Made by a program: the position numbers and the translations under genes
Source: Lachnospiraceae bacterium UBA7225
GTDB taxonomy: Bacteria > Bacillota > Clostridia > Lachnospirales > Lachnospiraceae
Direction: 5' to 3'
Assembly: GCA_002473385.1 (NCBI GenBank)
Contig: DKTR01000039.1
Coordinates: 55,065-119,064 of the forward strand
DNA: 64,000 nucleotides
The notes under the pieces: generated by a model
What the model was told of the DNA's origin: nothing
Seen by the model: only the letters and a program-made list of their open reading frames with translations
The model's database searches: none
Shown: in pieces, positions 37,714 through 46,878 of the stretch
How positions within the stretch are numbered: the first letter of the stretch is position 1
Layout of the letters: every line of letters starts with the position of its first letter

Positions 37714-38385
37714 TTATCTTCTGTCCGCCGCTTCGATCAGCTTTTTCGCAGAACGATAGTTCACACCAAATCTTGCCACGCCAAGATCAATCATTCTGTC
37801 TACTGTCTCCAGGTCCCGGATGCCTCCGGCAGCTTTAATCCACACCTGTTCTTTTACGGTCTGCTTAATCAGTTCTACATGATGCAAAGTACTGGGACCT
37901 TCCATACCAGAGCCGGTCTTAACACTGTCTGCGCCGGCATCTGCAACAATCCGGGCAGCTGTTTTGATAAGCTCGTCGCTATGGAGAGGACACTCAATGA
38001 TAACTTTCAAAGCATGACCGCCAATAGCCTCTTTTACTGCGCGAATATCTGCCTCAGCTTCTTTATAAAGACCGGATACCAGATAGCTCTGGTTCATAAC
38101 CATGTCTATTTCCCTGGCGCCCAGCTCTATCGCCCATTTTGCAGCAAATACTTTTACGTTAGTAGGGTCGGCGCCGGACCACCTGCAGCATCCGAAATTC
38201 GGGTTCACATCGCATCCCTTAAGCTGTTCCACCAAATAAGGAAAATAGCTTGCCGGTCCGTTAATAGCAAAAACATGGTTTTCTTTTGCCTCTTGAATCA
38301 TTTCGTCTATTTCCTGCTTTGTGGCAAGCGTTGCCACATTCGTGCTATCAATCATTTTCGCAAGCTGTGCTCCATTGACTGGCAT
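37714..38385 (-). CDS. deoC: DeoC-type aldolase (deoxyribose-phosphate aldolase family)
   Basis: Class I aldolase of 223 residues. The Schiff-base Lys is in DSVKTGSGM and the second conserved Lys in WIKAAGGIRD, as in DERA. The N-terminal MIDSTNVATLATKQEID corresponds to the family start. DERA splits 2-deoxyribose 5-phosphate into glyceraldehyde 3-phosphate and acetaldehyde; a related deoxy-sugar phosphate is equally possible here. ATG 38385 has AAGGAGG; the frame from 38415 is longer without support. It sits in the catabolic operon, away from nucleoside genes. Confidence 0.85.
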   Translation of the reverse strand: MPVNGAQLAKMIDSTNVATLATKQEIDEMIQEAKENHVFAINGPASYFPYLVEQLKGCDVNPNFGCCRWSGADPTNVKVFAAKWAIELGAREIDMVMNQSYLVSGLYKEAEADIRAVKEAIGGHALKVIIECPLHSDELIKTAARIVADAGADSVKTGSGMEGPSTLHHVELIKQTVKEQVWIKAAGGIRDLETVDRMIDLGVARFGVNYRSAKKLIEAADRR

Positions 38386-38418
38386 ATGTATTTCCTCCTT
38401 CTTTATTAAGACCATGTC

Positions 38419-39471
38419 TTATGCGCGGATTACATCAATATAATCACTGCGTTTTCCCTGTTCGCCCCTGAATATACTGTTATACCATGCATCCGACCGG
38501 TTGACAGGATTTTCACTGTAGTCATACCATGCCGCTTCCATCATCAGAAAGAAGGACTGACCATTTGAAGAAATACCGGTTTTGTTGTTATCCGGCACAC
38601 CGCACACGCCATAAACAAATCCGTATGGATCCACCTTATCATGAAGGCTTTTCCGAAGCTTTTCGGCAGTCTCCACGTATTCTGTCAGATATCCGGCAGC
38701 GGCAGCCCGGTAAATAGCACCTGCCACCATACTTATTGCGTTGATGCCAATAATACTTTCCGGGTCGTCCATGGTATCATGGATCACCCCGTCCCCGTCA
38801 ATATTTTTCAGAATGGAATCAATAACAATCTTAGCTTTTTCTATGGTTTCATCCTTTTCTTTTTTCATTTTTGCCGGCAGTCCTACCGCCACCTTTACCA
38901 GCCCCAGCGCCGCATAACCAGTGCAGATGCTGCGGTGCTGCGTTCGCACGTATTCTTTCTTCTCATCATCCCATATCCAGTTCAGCATTTTAATTTCCGG
39001 ATCGTACAGAGCATCCCAGTATCCCTGTACCTGTTTCAAAGCTTCTCCGTAATATCCTGCCGCCACAAAAAAGGGCGGGCACATATAAAAGGAATCCACC
39101 CAGAACTGAGGTGCATCATTCATATGGTATAAAATTCCGTCAGCACTTCTCGGTGCACTATGAAGAGCAAAATCTAAAAGCTTCTCATAAGCCTCTTTTA
39201 TCAATCTGTCTCCGGACAGTCTGGCTGCCATCTGCAGTGCTTCGCCGCAAGCCAGGGGATCTGTCACCGTTCTCTTCTCCCAGTCATTTGTAAGAGGTGT
39301 CCTTCCATCTTGCAGTTGAATATAAGATACTTCTTTTGCAAAAGTTAACAGAGTATCATAATCTTTCAGCTCCAGAAGCGCCTGCATTGCCTCGCACTGC
39401 TCCCAGCTCCGGCGCATGATACTCATCAGTGCATTTTTTACACGATAAACAATTGGTGTATCTGGTTTCAT
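38419..39471 (-). CDS. GH88/GH105-like hydrolase
   Basis: A 350-residue protein with the (alpha/alpha)6 barrel pattern of unsaturated glucuronyl/rhamnogalacturonyl hydrolases. The probable catalytic Asp126 is in QFWVDSFYMCPPFF, aligned with the YteR-type WxDxLYM site. Other typical stretches are DPLACGEALQMAARL and RSICTGYAALGLVKVAV. There is no signal peptide, so it acts inside the cell. Members hydrate a 4,5-unsaturated uronic acid to release the neighbouring group. The target here is unknown. The start at 39471 was chosen over 39501 because of GAAGGAG. Confidence 0.78.
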   Translation of the reverse strand: MKPDTPIVYRVKNALMSIMRRSWEQCEAMQALLELKDYDTLLTFAKEVSYIQLQDGRTPLTNDWEKRTVTDPLACGEALQMAARLSGDRLIKEAYEKLLDFALHSAPRSADGILYHMNDAPQFWVDSFYMCPPFFVAAGYYGEALKQVQGYWDALYDPEIKMLNWIWDDEKKEYVRTQHRSICTGYAALGLVKVAVGLPAKMKKEKDETIEKAKIVIDSILKNIDGDGVIHDTMDDPESIIGINAISMVAGAIYRAAAAGYLTEYVETAEKLRKSLHDKVDPYGFVYGVCGVPDNNKTGISSNGQSFFLMMEAAWYDYSENPVNRSDAWYNSIFRGEQGKRSDYIDVIRA

Positions 39472-39510
39472 TGCTTTCTCCTTCCTTCTTATTTCAGGCA
39501 TCTTTGTTAT

Positions 39511-40710
39511 CTATTCATTATTTTGCAGCATTTTTATTACGCCTGCTGCTCCCATTCCTCCGCCTACGCACATGGTCATTAAACCATATGTTCCGCCGGT
39601 TCTCTTTAGATAAGAGATTGCTTTACAGGTTAAAATTCCGCCGGTGCCGCCCAAAGGATGCCCGTAAGCAATAGCACCTCCCATAGGATTTACCTTTTCC
39701 CAGGAAATTCCAAGCTTTTCTACACAGGGAAGCGCCTGCGCCGCAAATGCTTCGTTAATTTCCATCACATCAATATCCTCAATGGAGAGCTGCAGACGTT
39801 TTAAAAGACGTGGCACTGCATAGACAGGACCAAGTCCCATCCGGTCCGGAGCTAATCCCTCCACTGTATATCCCATAAATTCACAAATGGGTTCTATCCC
39901 CAGTTCGTCTGCTTTCTGTGCGCTCATCAGAATTACGAAACCCGCACCATCGGCTACCTGGGATGCATTTCCGGCAGTTACGCGGCCATTTTCCATAAAC
40001 CGTGCTTCCAGCGTTCCTAAAGCTTCCATGCTGACGTTTCTGCGCATTCCTTCGTCCATGGTTACCAGAATTTCATTGCCCTCATCATCATGAGCAGACA
40101 CCGGAATAATCTGATCCTCAAACCATCCTGCATCCTGTGCTTTTACCGCCATTTCGTGACTGGTTTTAGAAAAGAAGTCCATATATTCCCGTGTAACATT
40201 GCACTCTATTGCAACCTTTTCGGCAGTAATGGCAGGCGGATCATAAACCTCCGGTCTTGTTCTGAGAAAATAATCATACTTATCCTCTTCATTCGGATAC
40301 ATGATCGTCTTAGTCATGCTTTCCACGCCGCCTGCAGCCACAACATCCCGCTCGCCAGCTCTGATAGAGTTGGCGGCAGTGGAGATAGCCTGCAGTCCTG
40401 AGCTGCAGATTCTGGATACCGTCAGAGACGATGTGGAATCCGGCAGCCCTGCCCGGAATGTAATCTGCCTCGCTATGTTGTAATTCTGAAGATGCTCTGG
40501 GAAAGCACAACCCGCCACAACTTCTTCAATCTGCTCCGGCTTCAGTCCAGGTACTCTCTTTATCACCCCGGCCAGGCATTGTCCGGCAAATTCAATTGGA
40601 TTCTCATTCCGGAAAGATCCCTTTTTTGCTTTGCAGATAGCTGTTCTTCCATATGCTACAATAACAGGCGCTCTGGCTGAACCAGTAATTTCTGTAACTG
40701 TTTTTTCCAT
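39511..40710 (-). CDS. Acetyl-CoA C-acetyltransferase (classical thiolase)
   Basis: A 399-residue thiolase. The nucleophilic Cys is in SRICSSGLQAI, the His in MEINEAFAAQAL, and the C-terminal pair appears in GGAIAYGHPLGGTGG and MCVGGGMGAAG. It splits acetoacetyl-CoA (or another 3-ketoacyl-CoA) with CoA to two shorter thioesters, or runs in reverse. In this operon a degradative role fits: it would take acetoacetyl-CoA formed by the CoA-transferase. It is one of two thiolases in the operon. Confidence 0.92.
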   Translation of the reverse strand: MEKTVTEITGSARAPVIVAYGRTAICKAKKGSFRNENPIEFAGQCLAGVIKRVPGLKPEQIEEVVAGCAFPEHLQNYNIARQITFRAGLPDSTSSLTVSRICSSGLQAISTAANSIRAGERDVVAAGGVESMTKTIMYPNEEDKYDYFLRTRPEVYDPPAITAEKVAIECNVTREYMDFFSKTSHEMAVKAQDAGWFEDQIIPVSAHDDEGNEILVTMDEGMRRNVSMEALGTLEARFMENGRVTAGNASQVADGAGFVILMSAQKADELGIEPICEFMGYTVEGLAPDRMGLGPVYAVPRLLKRLQLSIEDIDVMEINEAFAAQALPCVEKLGISWEKVNPMGGAIAYGHPLGGTGGILTCKAISYLKRTGGTYGLMTMCVGGGMGAAGVIKMLQNNE

Positions 40711-40755
40711 TTCTCTCTACTTCCTTTTTGTCAAAATTCGTGTTTTGTATTTCCA

Positions 40756-41535
40756 CTACAGTTGCCTGATATGATAACCGCCGTCTGCATCAATGATCTG
40801 ACCTGCGCAAAAGTCCAGTTTTCCGCTGCAAAGAACTGCTACACAGTTCCCGATATCTTCCGGAACCCCGAACCGCCTGATTGGAGTCATTCCCTCTTCA
40901 ATCATCTTACCGAATTTTTCTTTTGAGGCCTCCATCATATCCGTTAATATCATGCCGGGACGTACTTCAAATACCGGAATGCCATACTCTGCAAGCTTTG
41001 CAGCATACAGCTTCGTAGTCATAGAAATAGCCGCCTTAGATACGCAGTATTCGCCTCTGTTAATAGAAACGGCATAGGCAGAAACAGAAGACATATTAAT
41101 GATTCTGGGAGAATAATTTTCAAGCCCTGCTTCTTTAAACGCAATCATTCTGTTTGCCGCCAGCTGACACATAAAAAACATAGAACGTGCATTTGTGCCC
41201 ACTACGCGGTCATAGCTTTCTTCCTTTACCTCCAGCAAATCACAGCGATTTAAAGGCGCAACGCCTGCATTATTTACCAATACATCCAGACGTCCATATG
41301 TATCGCACACCGTATTAATCAGATTTATCCTGTCTTCTGTGCAGGTCACATTACATTTAATGTATTCGCAGGAGATACCCTGCTCTTCAAATTCTTTTAT
41401 AAGCCCAGGCGCTTCATCTCTTGTAGCGCTTAATATTACATGATAGCCCTCCTTACCCAGAGCAAAGGCGACACCCTTTCCAATCCCCCGTCTGGAACCA
41501 GTGATTACTGCAATTTTTTTATTTATTTTTTTCAT
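40756..41535 (-). CDS. SDR-family oxidoreductase (FabG-like), operon copy
   Basis: A 259-residue classical short-chain dehydrogenase. The cofactor loop is TGSRRGIGKG, then NNAGVAP, the catalytic Ser in NMSSVSAYA and the Tyr-Lys pair in YCVSKAA. The Arg after TGSR favours NADP(H). It probably oxidises or reduces a hydroxyl/keto group of the pathway intermediate. It lies between thiolase and the MBL hydrolase genes. Confidence 0.9.
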   Translation of the reverse strand: MKKINKKIAVITGSRRGIGKGVAFALGKEGYHVILSATRDEAPGLIKEFEEQGISCEYIKCNVTCTEDRINLINTVCDTYGRLDVLVNNAGVAPLNRCDLLEVKEESYDRVVGTNARSMFFMCQLAANRMIAFKEAGLENYSPRIINMSSVSAYAVSINRGEYCVSKAAISMTTKLYAAKLAEYGIPVFEVRPGMILTDMMEASKEKFGKMIEEGMTPIRRFGVPEDIGNCVAVLCSGKLDFCAGQIIDADGGYHIRQL

Positions 41536-41583
41536 ATATGCCTCTCATTCTGCTGCATGTACAGCTTCTATATTGCCCTTTGC

Positions 41584-42609
41584 TTACTCCTCTTCCCATA
41601 CGGAATAAGGATCCCATGGTCTGATTCTTTCACCATACCGTTCTTTGTTATATTCTCTCATCAGGTTTTGTCCTTTTGGAATCTCATTCCAGTCGGGAGT
41701 CATTGGCAGTCCTCTGCGCTCTTTTACCATTGCAAGAACGCTGGGAAACACTCTTTCCGGCTGAATCCAATGCAAAAATCTGGATACATCAATTTTCTTA
41801 GCAAGCTCCAGCGGCGTAATTTCATCATCATAATACTTATTAAACTCTTCAATCAGGTTCATCAGATAATCTCTCTGCTCCTGTACAAAATCTGTAGTAC
41901 AAATCTTTCCATGTCCAGGCACTACAATATCCGGTCTAATCTCACTTATAATGCGTTCCAGCACATGCACCCAGTTTAAAATACCCTGTTCACTGTAAGC
42001 CGTGCATCCATTGAATACGATATCACCCGTGAAAAGTACTTTCTCTTTTGGCAAATAGAGAAGCAGATCACTGCCAGAGTGAGCCGGGGCCACATTCAGA
42101 ATATCTATTTCCATATCATCCAGATGCAGCACCATGTCGCCCTTTAATTCAATATCAGGCTTAATCCATTCGACGCCAGTCATATCAAAGCCTACCCATT
42201 CCCTTGCCAGGTACTGTCCGCCTGCATCCAGTTCCGGGCTGCCGACACCCAGGCGGCAGATTCTTTTCGGCAGCTCGGGATCTTCCGCCATATGTTCATA
42301 TTCGCATTTTTCATGCATTATGAAGCAGCTTCCCTTAAATGCAGTATTTCCAAATACATGATCTGCATTTCCGTGAGAATTTACAACATAGCCCGGAAGT
42401 TCTTTTCCTGACAGCTCCTGATACATTTCCTTCATTTCATAAGCATGCTGTGGGTCGAAAAAGGTATCATACACCAGTCCCTTTCCCTTGTTGATGAATC
42501 CGGCATTTGCCCAGCTAATCCCCCTGTAGGGATTAACAGCCGCAAAAACATTGTCCGCCACTTCAAAATATTTATTAAGCCTTTTCTCATAAATTCTTCC
42601 GTATTTCAC
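41584..42609 (-). CDS. Metallo-beta-lactamase-fold hydrolase (GTG start)
   Basis: A 341-residue MBL-fold protein. The first metal motif reads SHGNADHVFGN, so the second His of the usual HxHxDH is Asn; HxNxDH variants occur in some MBL groups. The later ligands are His in APAHSGSD, Asp in LFTGDIVF and His in PGHGKI. It could open a lactone or a cyclic intermediate; no closer assignment is possible. The GTG at 42609 has GGAGG 10 bases upstream and begins four bases after the preceding stop. Confidence 0.83.
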   Translation of the reverse strand: MKYGRIYEKRLNKYFEVADNVFAAVNPYRGISWANAGFINKGKGLVYDTFFDPQHAYEMKEMYQELSGKELPGYVVNSHGNADHVFGNTAFKGSCFIMHEKCEYEHMAEDPELPKRICRLGVGSPELDAGGQYLAREWVGFDMTGVEWIKPDIELKGDMVLHLDDMEIDILNVAPAHSGSDLLLYLPKEKVLFTGDIVFNGCTAYSEQGILNWVHVLERIISEIRPDIVVPGHGKICTTDFVQEQRDYLMNLIEEFNKYYDDEITPLELAKKIDVSRFLHWIQPERVFPSVLAMVKERRGLPMTPDWNEIPKGQNLMREYNKERYGERIRPWDPYSVWEEE

Positions 42610-42612
42610 GAT

Positions 42613-43863
42613 TCAGTTTCCTCCTGCATCACGCTCCAAAATATTTTTTATCAATTGACATACCTGAAATTCGGAAAGCAGGCTCTTCATAACATGAGCT
42701 TCATGCTTGATCTGTGCAGTAATTTCCGATATCTGCTCCCTCGTTCCTGCATATCCCATTTTTTCCACCAGATCTCTTACCATACTCGTGCCGGTCCCTT
42801 TTCCGTATACCAGTTTCAGATCGGGTCCTCCCACCAATGAAGGCGCATAGGGCATCGTATACTGTTCACAGTGATCAGGACGCATTTTGTTCATCGTATC
42901 AACAGGCAGACCGGAACCCAGCACGTAAACGCCTTCTCCGATAACAGGCTGCGTGCGGTCGATAGGCACCTTGGAAATTGCTTCAATCTTTTTGCTTAGA
43001 GGATACAGCATTTCCAGATTAATGTCCGTTTTAACGCCCATATTCAAAGCCAGATTTAATGCAATTTCAGGCAGAGATGCATTTCCCACACGTTCACCAA
43101 GTCCATTCATTGCACAGTGGATACAATTTGCACCAGCCGCAACTGCTGCCAGGGAATTTGCTGTAGCCAGACCGTAATCATTATGGAAATGTGCATCCAG
43201 TCTGATATCCGGTCCAATCCATTCTCTGAATTTCCCAATCATATACTGTACTGCCCAGGGAAGCGTAAATCCAAATGTATCTGCAAACACAATCTCTGTA
43301 GCGCCTGCTTCAACGTCCGACTTAATTACCTTCTCTAAAAAACTAAGATCAGATTTCATACAGTCCCAGGGACCGGTACTGACTACCAGACCGAGACTTC
43401 TGGCATATTTAATCGCGTCAGTATACTGTTTAACCAGCTGATCCTCGTCCGTAACGCCCAGCATATATTTCGCTGTAAACATATTGCCGGGTCCCTCGAT
43501 ACTAATTTTATAAACGCCGCACTTTGCCGCGGTGTCAATGTCTGATTTTTTGGCGCGGGCCAGAGACATGACCTTTGCATGCTTCAGCACACCAGGTCTG
43601 GCCAGCTCGGTAAGAGCTTCTCTGTCTTCCGGTGAAACCACAGAAAACAACTCAATCGAATCCACGCCCAGACAGTCCAGATCCTTTGCCAGTTCAATTT
43701 TTTCCTCTGCACGAAATACACAACCCGGAGTCTGATCGCCTTCGCGAAGTGTCACATCATGGATTAATACCCTGTCCTGCATATGAAAATCTTTGCGTAC
43801 CTCATCAATATAGTTATATTTAGGTATCCAGTACTTTTCTGTTTTTAAGTCCTCTACATTCAT
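42613..43863 (-). CDS. DRE-TIM metallolyase (HMG-CoA lyase / isopropylmalate synthase-like)
   Basis: A 416-residue TIM-barrel enzyme. The signature begins VTLREGDQTPG, followed by DSIELFS, the metal-binding HFHNDYGLATANS and NGLGERVGNASLPE. The LeuA regulatory domain is absent, so a biosynthetic isopropylmalate synthase is unlikely. The family makes or breaks C-C bonds between a 2-oxo acid or acyl-CoA and an acetyl unit (citramalate, homocitrate, HMG-CoA). In this operon, next to two thiolases, a lyase or aldol-type role in catabolism seems probable. GGGAGG precedes the ATG. Confidence 0.85.
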   Translation of the reverse strand: MNVEDLKTEKYWIPKYNYIDEVRKDFHMQDRVLIHDVTLREGDQTPGCVFRAEEKIELAKDLDCLGVDSIELFSVVSPEDREALTELARPGVLKHAKVMSLARAKKSDIDTAAKCGVYKISIEGPGNMFTAKYMLGVTDEDQLVKQYTDAIKYARSLGLVVSTGPWDCMKSDLSFLEKVIKSDVEAGATEIVFADTFGFTLPWAVQYMIGKFREWIGPDIRLDAHFHNDYGLATANSLAAVAAGANCIHCAMNGLGERVGNASLPEIALNLALNMGVKTDINLEMLYPLSKKIEAISKVPIDRTQPVIGEGVYVLGSGLPVDTMNKMRPDHCEQYTMPYAPSLVGGPDLKLVYGKGTGTSMVRDLVEKMGYAGTREQISEITAQIKHEAHVMKSLLSEFQVCQLIKNILERDAGGN

Positions 43864-43877
43864 TTTCTATGTCCTCC

Positions 43878-45131
43878 CTATATTTCATTTGATAAAATTG
43901 TAATAGCGGAAGCCGCCTCACCGTAGAGAATCATACCGCCTGCATTTTCGCACAAAGCGTTTTGGGCTCCATCTACCTGACGGGCGCCTGCCTCTCCCCG
44001 AAGCTGCAGCACCAGTTCGTTGATCATTGCAAGTCCGGATGCCGATACCGGATGTCCCCGGGAAATTAAGCCGCCTGATGTATTTACCGGAATCTTTCCG
44101 CCAAGCTTTGTCGCACCGGATTCTGTAAAAGCGCCTCCTTCCCCGGCCTGGCAGAATCCAAGATTTTCCAGGTTCATAATCTCACCAATGATACTTGCAT
44201 CGTGTACCTCAGCTACATCAATCTGATCCGGCGTCAACCCTGCTTTTGCATAAGCCATCTTTGCAGTAGTTTCAATTCCGGAAGGTTTTTCATTCAGATC
44301 CTTATCCTCCCCGCTGCGGAATATAGAAGCCGCAATGCGGACCGCACGTTTCTGGATTTCTTCCGGCAGTGTTCTCAAGAACGTTTCGGAACAAACAATA
44401 GCAGAAGCTGCACCGTCTCCAATCGGTGCGCACATAGAACGGGTAAGCGGCCAGGAAACAATATAGTCATTCAGTACATCCTCCACCGTAAGTGGAAATT
44501 GATATTGTGCTTTGGGATTTAAAGTGGAATGGTAATGATTCTTGGCCGCTGCTATAGCCAGCTGCTCCTGAGTTGTTCCATAATGAGCCATATGCCATCT
44601 TGCCTGATAACCATAAATATCCATGAACGGACTTCTCGGTCTTTCCGGGAGCCCATCAGGTACCTGCAGAGTCACATATTTTTCACTCCAGCGATCCCAG
44701 GCAGCAAACACTTCATCAGAATGTGCCGTATCAATATAACCTCCAAAAGCCGCCATTGATTTTTTCTTATCTTCATAGACTGTTTTCTCCACCCCCACAG
44801 CAAGAGAACAGTCATATAGGCCTGTTAAAATATCTTTATAAGCTCCATGAAGAGCCAGGGAGCCTGACGCGCAGGCCGCTTCCACATTTGTTACAGGAAT
44901 ACCGTCCATTCCCATGGCTCTCATAGCCAGATGTCCCCGGATACCGTGCTGTCCATGAGAATAACCCCATAATCCGTTTGCATAAAATACCGATTGGATG
45001 TCCGACTTACTGACACCTGCATCTGCAATGCAGGCTTCCACTGTCATTTTGGTCAGATCAATGTGGGAAAGATCCATAAATTTTCCAAATTTGGTTGTAT
45101 CGGATCCGATAATATATACTTCTCTGCTCAT
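43878..45131 (-). CDS. SCP-x-type thiolase
   Basis: A 417-residue thiolase of the SCP2/lipid-transfer class. The catalytic Cys lies in VEAACASGSLALHGA, a His in AEVHDASIIGE, and the HP motif in GGLISRGHPVSASG. These enzymes cleave 3-ketoacyl-CoA with branched or unusual chains and usually pair with a DUF35 zinc-ribbon/OB-fold protein; none is encoded in this operon. It starts 27 bases after the epimerase gene behind GAGAGGAG. Confidence 0.87.
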   Translation of the reverse strand: MSREVYIIGSDTTKFGKFMDLSHIDLTKMTVEACIADAGVSKSDIQSVFYANGLWGYSHGQHGIRGHLAMRAMGMDGIPVTNVEAACASGSLALHGAYKDILTGLYDCSLAVGVEKTVYEDKKKSMAAFGGYIDTAHSDEVFAAWDRWSEKYVTLQVPDGLPERPRSPFMDIYGYQARWHMAHYGTTQEQLAIAAAKNHYHSTLNPKAQYQFPLTVEDVLNDYIVSWPLTRSMCAPIGDGAASAIVCSETFLRTLPEEIQKRAVRIAASIFRSGEDKDLNEKPSGIETTAKMAYAKAGLTPDQIDVAEVHDASIIGEIMNLENLGFCQAGEGGAFTESGATKLGGKIPVNTSGGLISRGHPVSASGLAMINELVLQLRGEAGARQVDGAQNALCENAGGMILYGEAASAITILSNEI

Positions 45132-45158
45132 ATGTCCTTCTCCTCTCGTTTGTTTCTG

Positions 45159-46163
45159 TCAGATTTCTTCCCTGGGTCCAAAGTCGATAGCTGCCAGCGT
45201 AGCTTTTCTCCGTTTACAGGGATAAATATTATCCACATCCAGATCCGGGATACTGGCAAGGCGCTCCATCTCATCCAGCACGCCGGGCTGCCTGGGACAC
45301 CAGCCCAGCTCCTTACGGGTCTTTTCACCAGAAGCCATAATCTCGGCGTTAAAATCTCCTGCTGCCACCCATCCGTCTTCCTTTTCCATGTTTTCCTTAC
45401 TAATCACTTCCACTCTTCCCTTTAAGCCGCAGGCACGGCTTACCGCACGGGCTACTTCCAGCAGAGGCACCGTATCACTTGCGCCCAGATATACGCCGCC
45501 CGGTTTGCCCTTATTCAGAGCCAGTACAAACAGATCTGCCAGATCGTCTACATGTACATACGATGTAACTGCCTCGCAGGGATACTGTACATGTATCACG
45601 CCATGCTTATGAAAGCATTCAAATCTTCTGGGCAAAAGCCCTATGTATCCGCCATCTCTTCCATATACGCCAGCAGGGGCAACAACTATGCCACGGAAAC
45701 CTTCTTTTTCGCCTGCCAGGATTCTGTCCTGTGTTGGCTGGATGAAAGCATATACGCCAGGTGCTCTTGCAGGCATAGTTTCATCAATAACCAGATGCTT
45801 CACATCCTTGCAGTTTTCCAGCCATCCGCCAATGCCTGCAATGAGGATGATCGTCTTTCCTGTTCCTACATAAGAATCAATAATACCGTTTACACATTTT
45901 GTAAATACATCCTCAACCCCTCTGGTAGTCGTCAGAAATCCTCCTACTGTCAGAATAAAAGTAGCGTCACAGGATACTGCTGCCTCTCTGGCAACTTCTG
46001 CATCTGCGAAAGAACCAGACACAGGTTTTATGCCCCATTCCCGAAACAGCTCTGCTGTTTCTTCCGTCCTGGCAAGTCCTACCAGCTCATGTCCCTCTTC
46101 CATTAAACGCTCTGCTACAACTGCTCCAATGTAACCACTGAAACCAATACCAAAAATTTTCAT
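45159..46163 (-). CDS. NAD-dependent epimerase/dehydratase-like protein
   Basis: A 334-residue extended/atypical SDR. The cofactor loop is GIGFSGYIGAVVAERL and the C-terminal part follows the nucleotide-sugar-epimerase pattern (SYVHVDDLADLFVLALN). The usual YxxxK is not obvious (a Tyr lies in PAGVYGRDGGYIG), so it may reduce or isomerise something other than a nucleotide sugar. ATG 46163 overlaps the ThuA-like stop (ATGA) and has GGGAGG, which decides against the start at 46196. Confidence 0.8.
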   Translation of the reverse strand: MKIFGIGFSGYIGAVVAERLMEEGHELVGLARTEETAELFREWGIKPVSGSFADAEVAREAAVSCDATFILTVGGFLTTTRGVEDVFTKCVNGIIDSYVGTGKTIILIAGIGGWLENCKDVKHLVIDETMPARAPGVYAFIQPTQDRILAGEKEGFRGIVVAPAGVYGRDGGYIGLLPRRFECFHKHGVIHVQYPCEAVTSYVHVDDLADLFVLALNKGKPGGVYLGASDTVPLLEVARAVSRACGLKGRVEVISKENMEKEDGWVAAGDFNAEIMASGEKTRKELGWCPRQPGVLDEMERLASIPDLDVDNIYPCKRRKATLAAIDFGPREEI

Positions 46164-46843
46164 ATCAGTAAACCCTCCCTTTCTTCGCTTACCCATTCTA
46201 TACTTCTGCGCAGAATCTTTACGATCTGCTCATTTTTAAGTTCTTCAAAATCACTAATCGCGTCAATACATACTACACGTCCCAGACAATATTCGCAGGT
46301 CCATCCTGCCAGCTCACTGTTTTTGTTATGCTCATATTCAAACAGAATGCTTCTCTTCAGAATCATAGGTGTCATAGGGCTAAAGTATCTTGGTCCCGGC
46401 ATTTGTGACTCAAATCCCCATGAATACGGAGCACTCTCAGTCTCAAAAGTATCGATTCCATCCATAATCACATGATCCGTAGATCCATGACGCCGGAAAA
46501 CACGCAGTTTCTTCCCATTCCTGCCGGACTTCACCGCTCCTGTCAGATGCGGCAGGCTGTACTTCTCATTTAAAGAAATTCCGCTGTGAACTGCCAGCAA
46601 TCCACCGCCACCGGCCACATAAGAAATCAGCGCTGCACCGCTTTCCACCCCCGCCTCTCTGCTCCATTTTTCATCTAAAGAAACACAACTGCTATATTCC
46701 TTCAATCTGTCATAAGTTACTTCTCTGCTGTCCCGAATCATATCAAAGCAACCGTCATCCTTTAATATCCGGCGGGCAGCTTCTGCAAGTTTCTCTCTTT
46801 CTGCCGCATCCTTTTCCGCCGTCAGCAATAATATTTTTTTCAT
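46160..46843 (-). CDS. ThuA-like protein 2
   Basis: A 227-residue protein with a class I amidotransferase-like (ThuA) fold. Typical parts are GGGGLLAVHSGISLNEKYSLPHLTGA and DHVIMDGIDTFETESAPYSW, and the end CLGRVVCIDAISDFEELKNEQIVKILRRSIEW matches the GRV...W close of the family. ThuA proteins occur in sugar catabolic operons and are linked to keto-sugar utilisation, but their chemistry is poorly defined. It is more diverged than its neighbour. The start has CGGAGGAAAG. Confidence 0.72.
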   Translation of the reverse strand: MKKILLLTAEKDAAEREKLAEAARRILKDDGCFDMIRDSREVTYDRLKEYSSCVSLDEKWSREAGVESGAALISYVAGGGGLLAVHSGISLNEKYSLPHLTGAVKSGRNGKKLRVFRRHGSTDHVIMDGIDTFETESAPYSWGFESQMPGPRYFSPMTPMILKRSILFEYEHNKNSELAGWTCEYCLGRVVCIDAISDFEELKNEQIVKILRRSIEWVSEEREGLLI

Positions 46844-46878
46844 CGACTTTCCTCCGACTGTCTGTAGTTTTCCATTAA

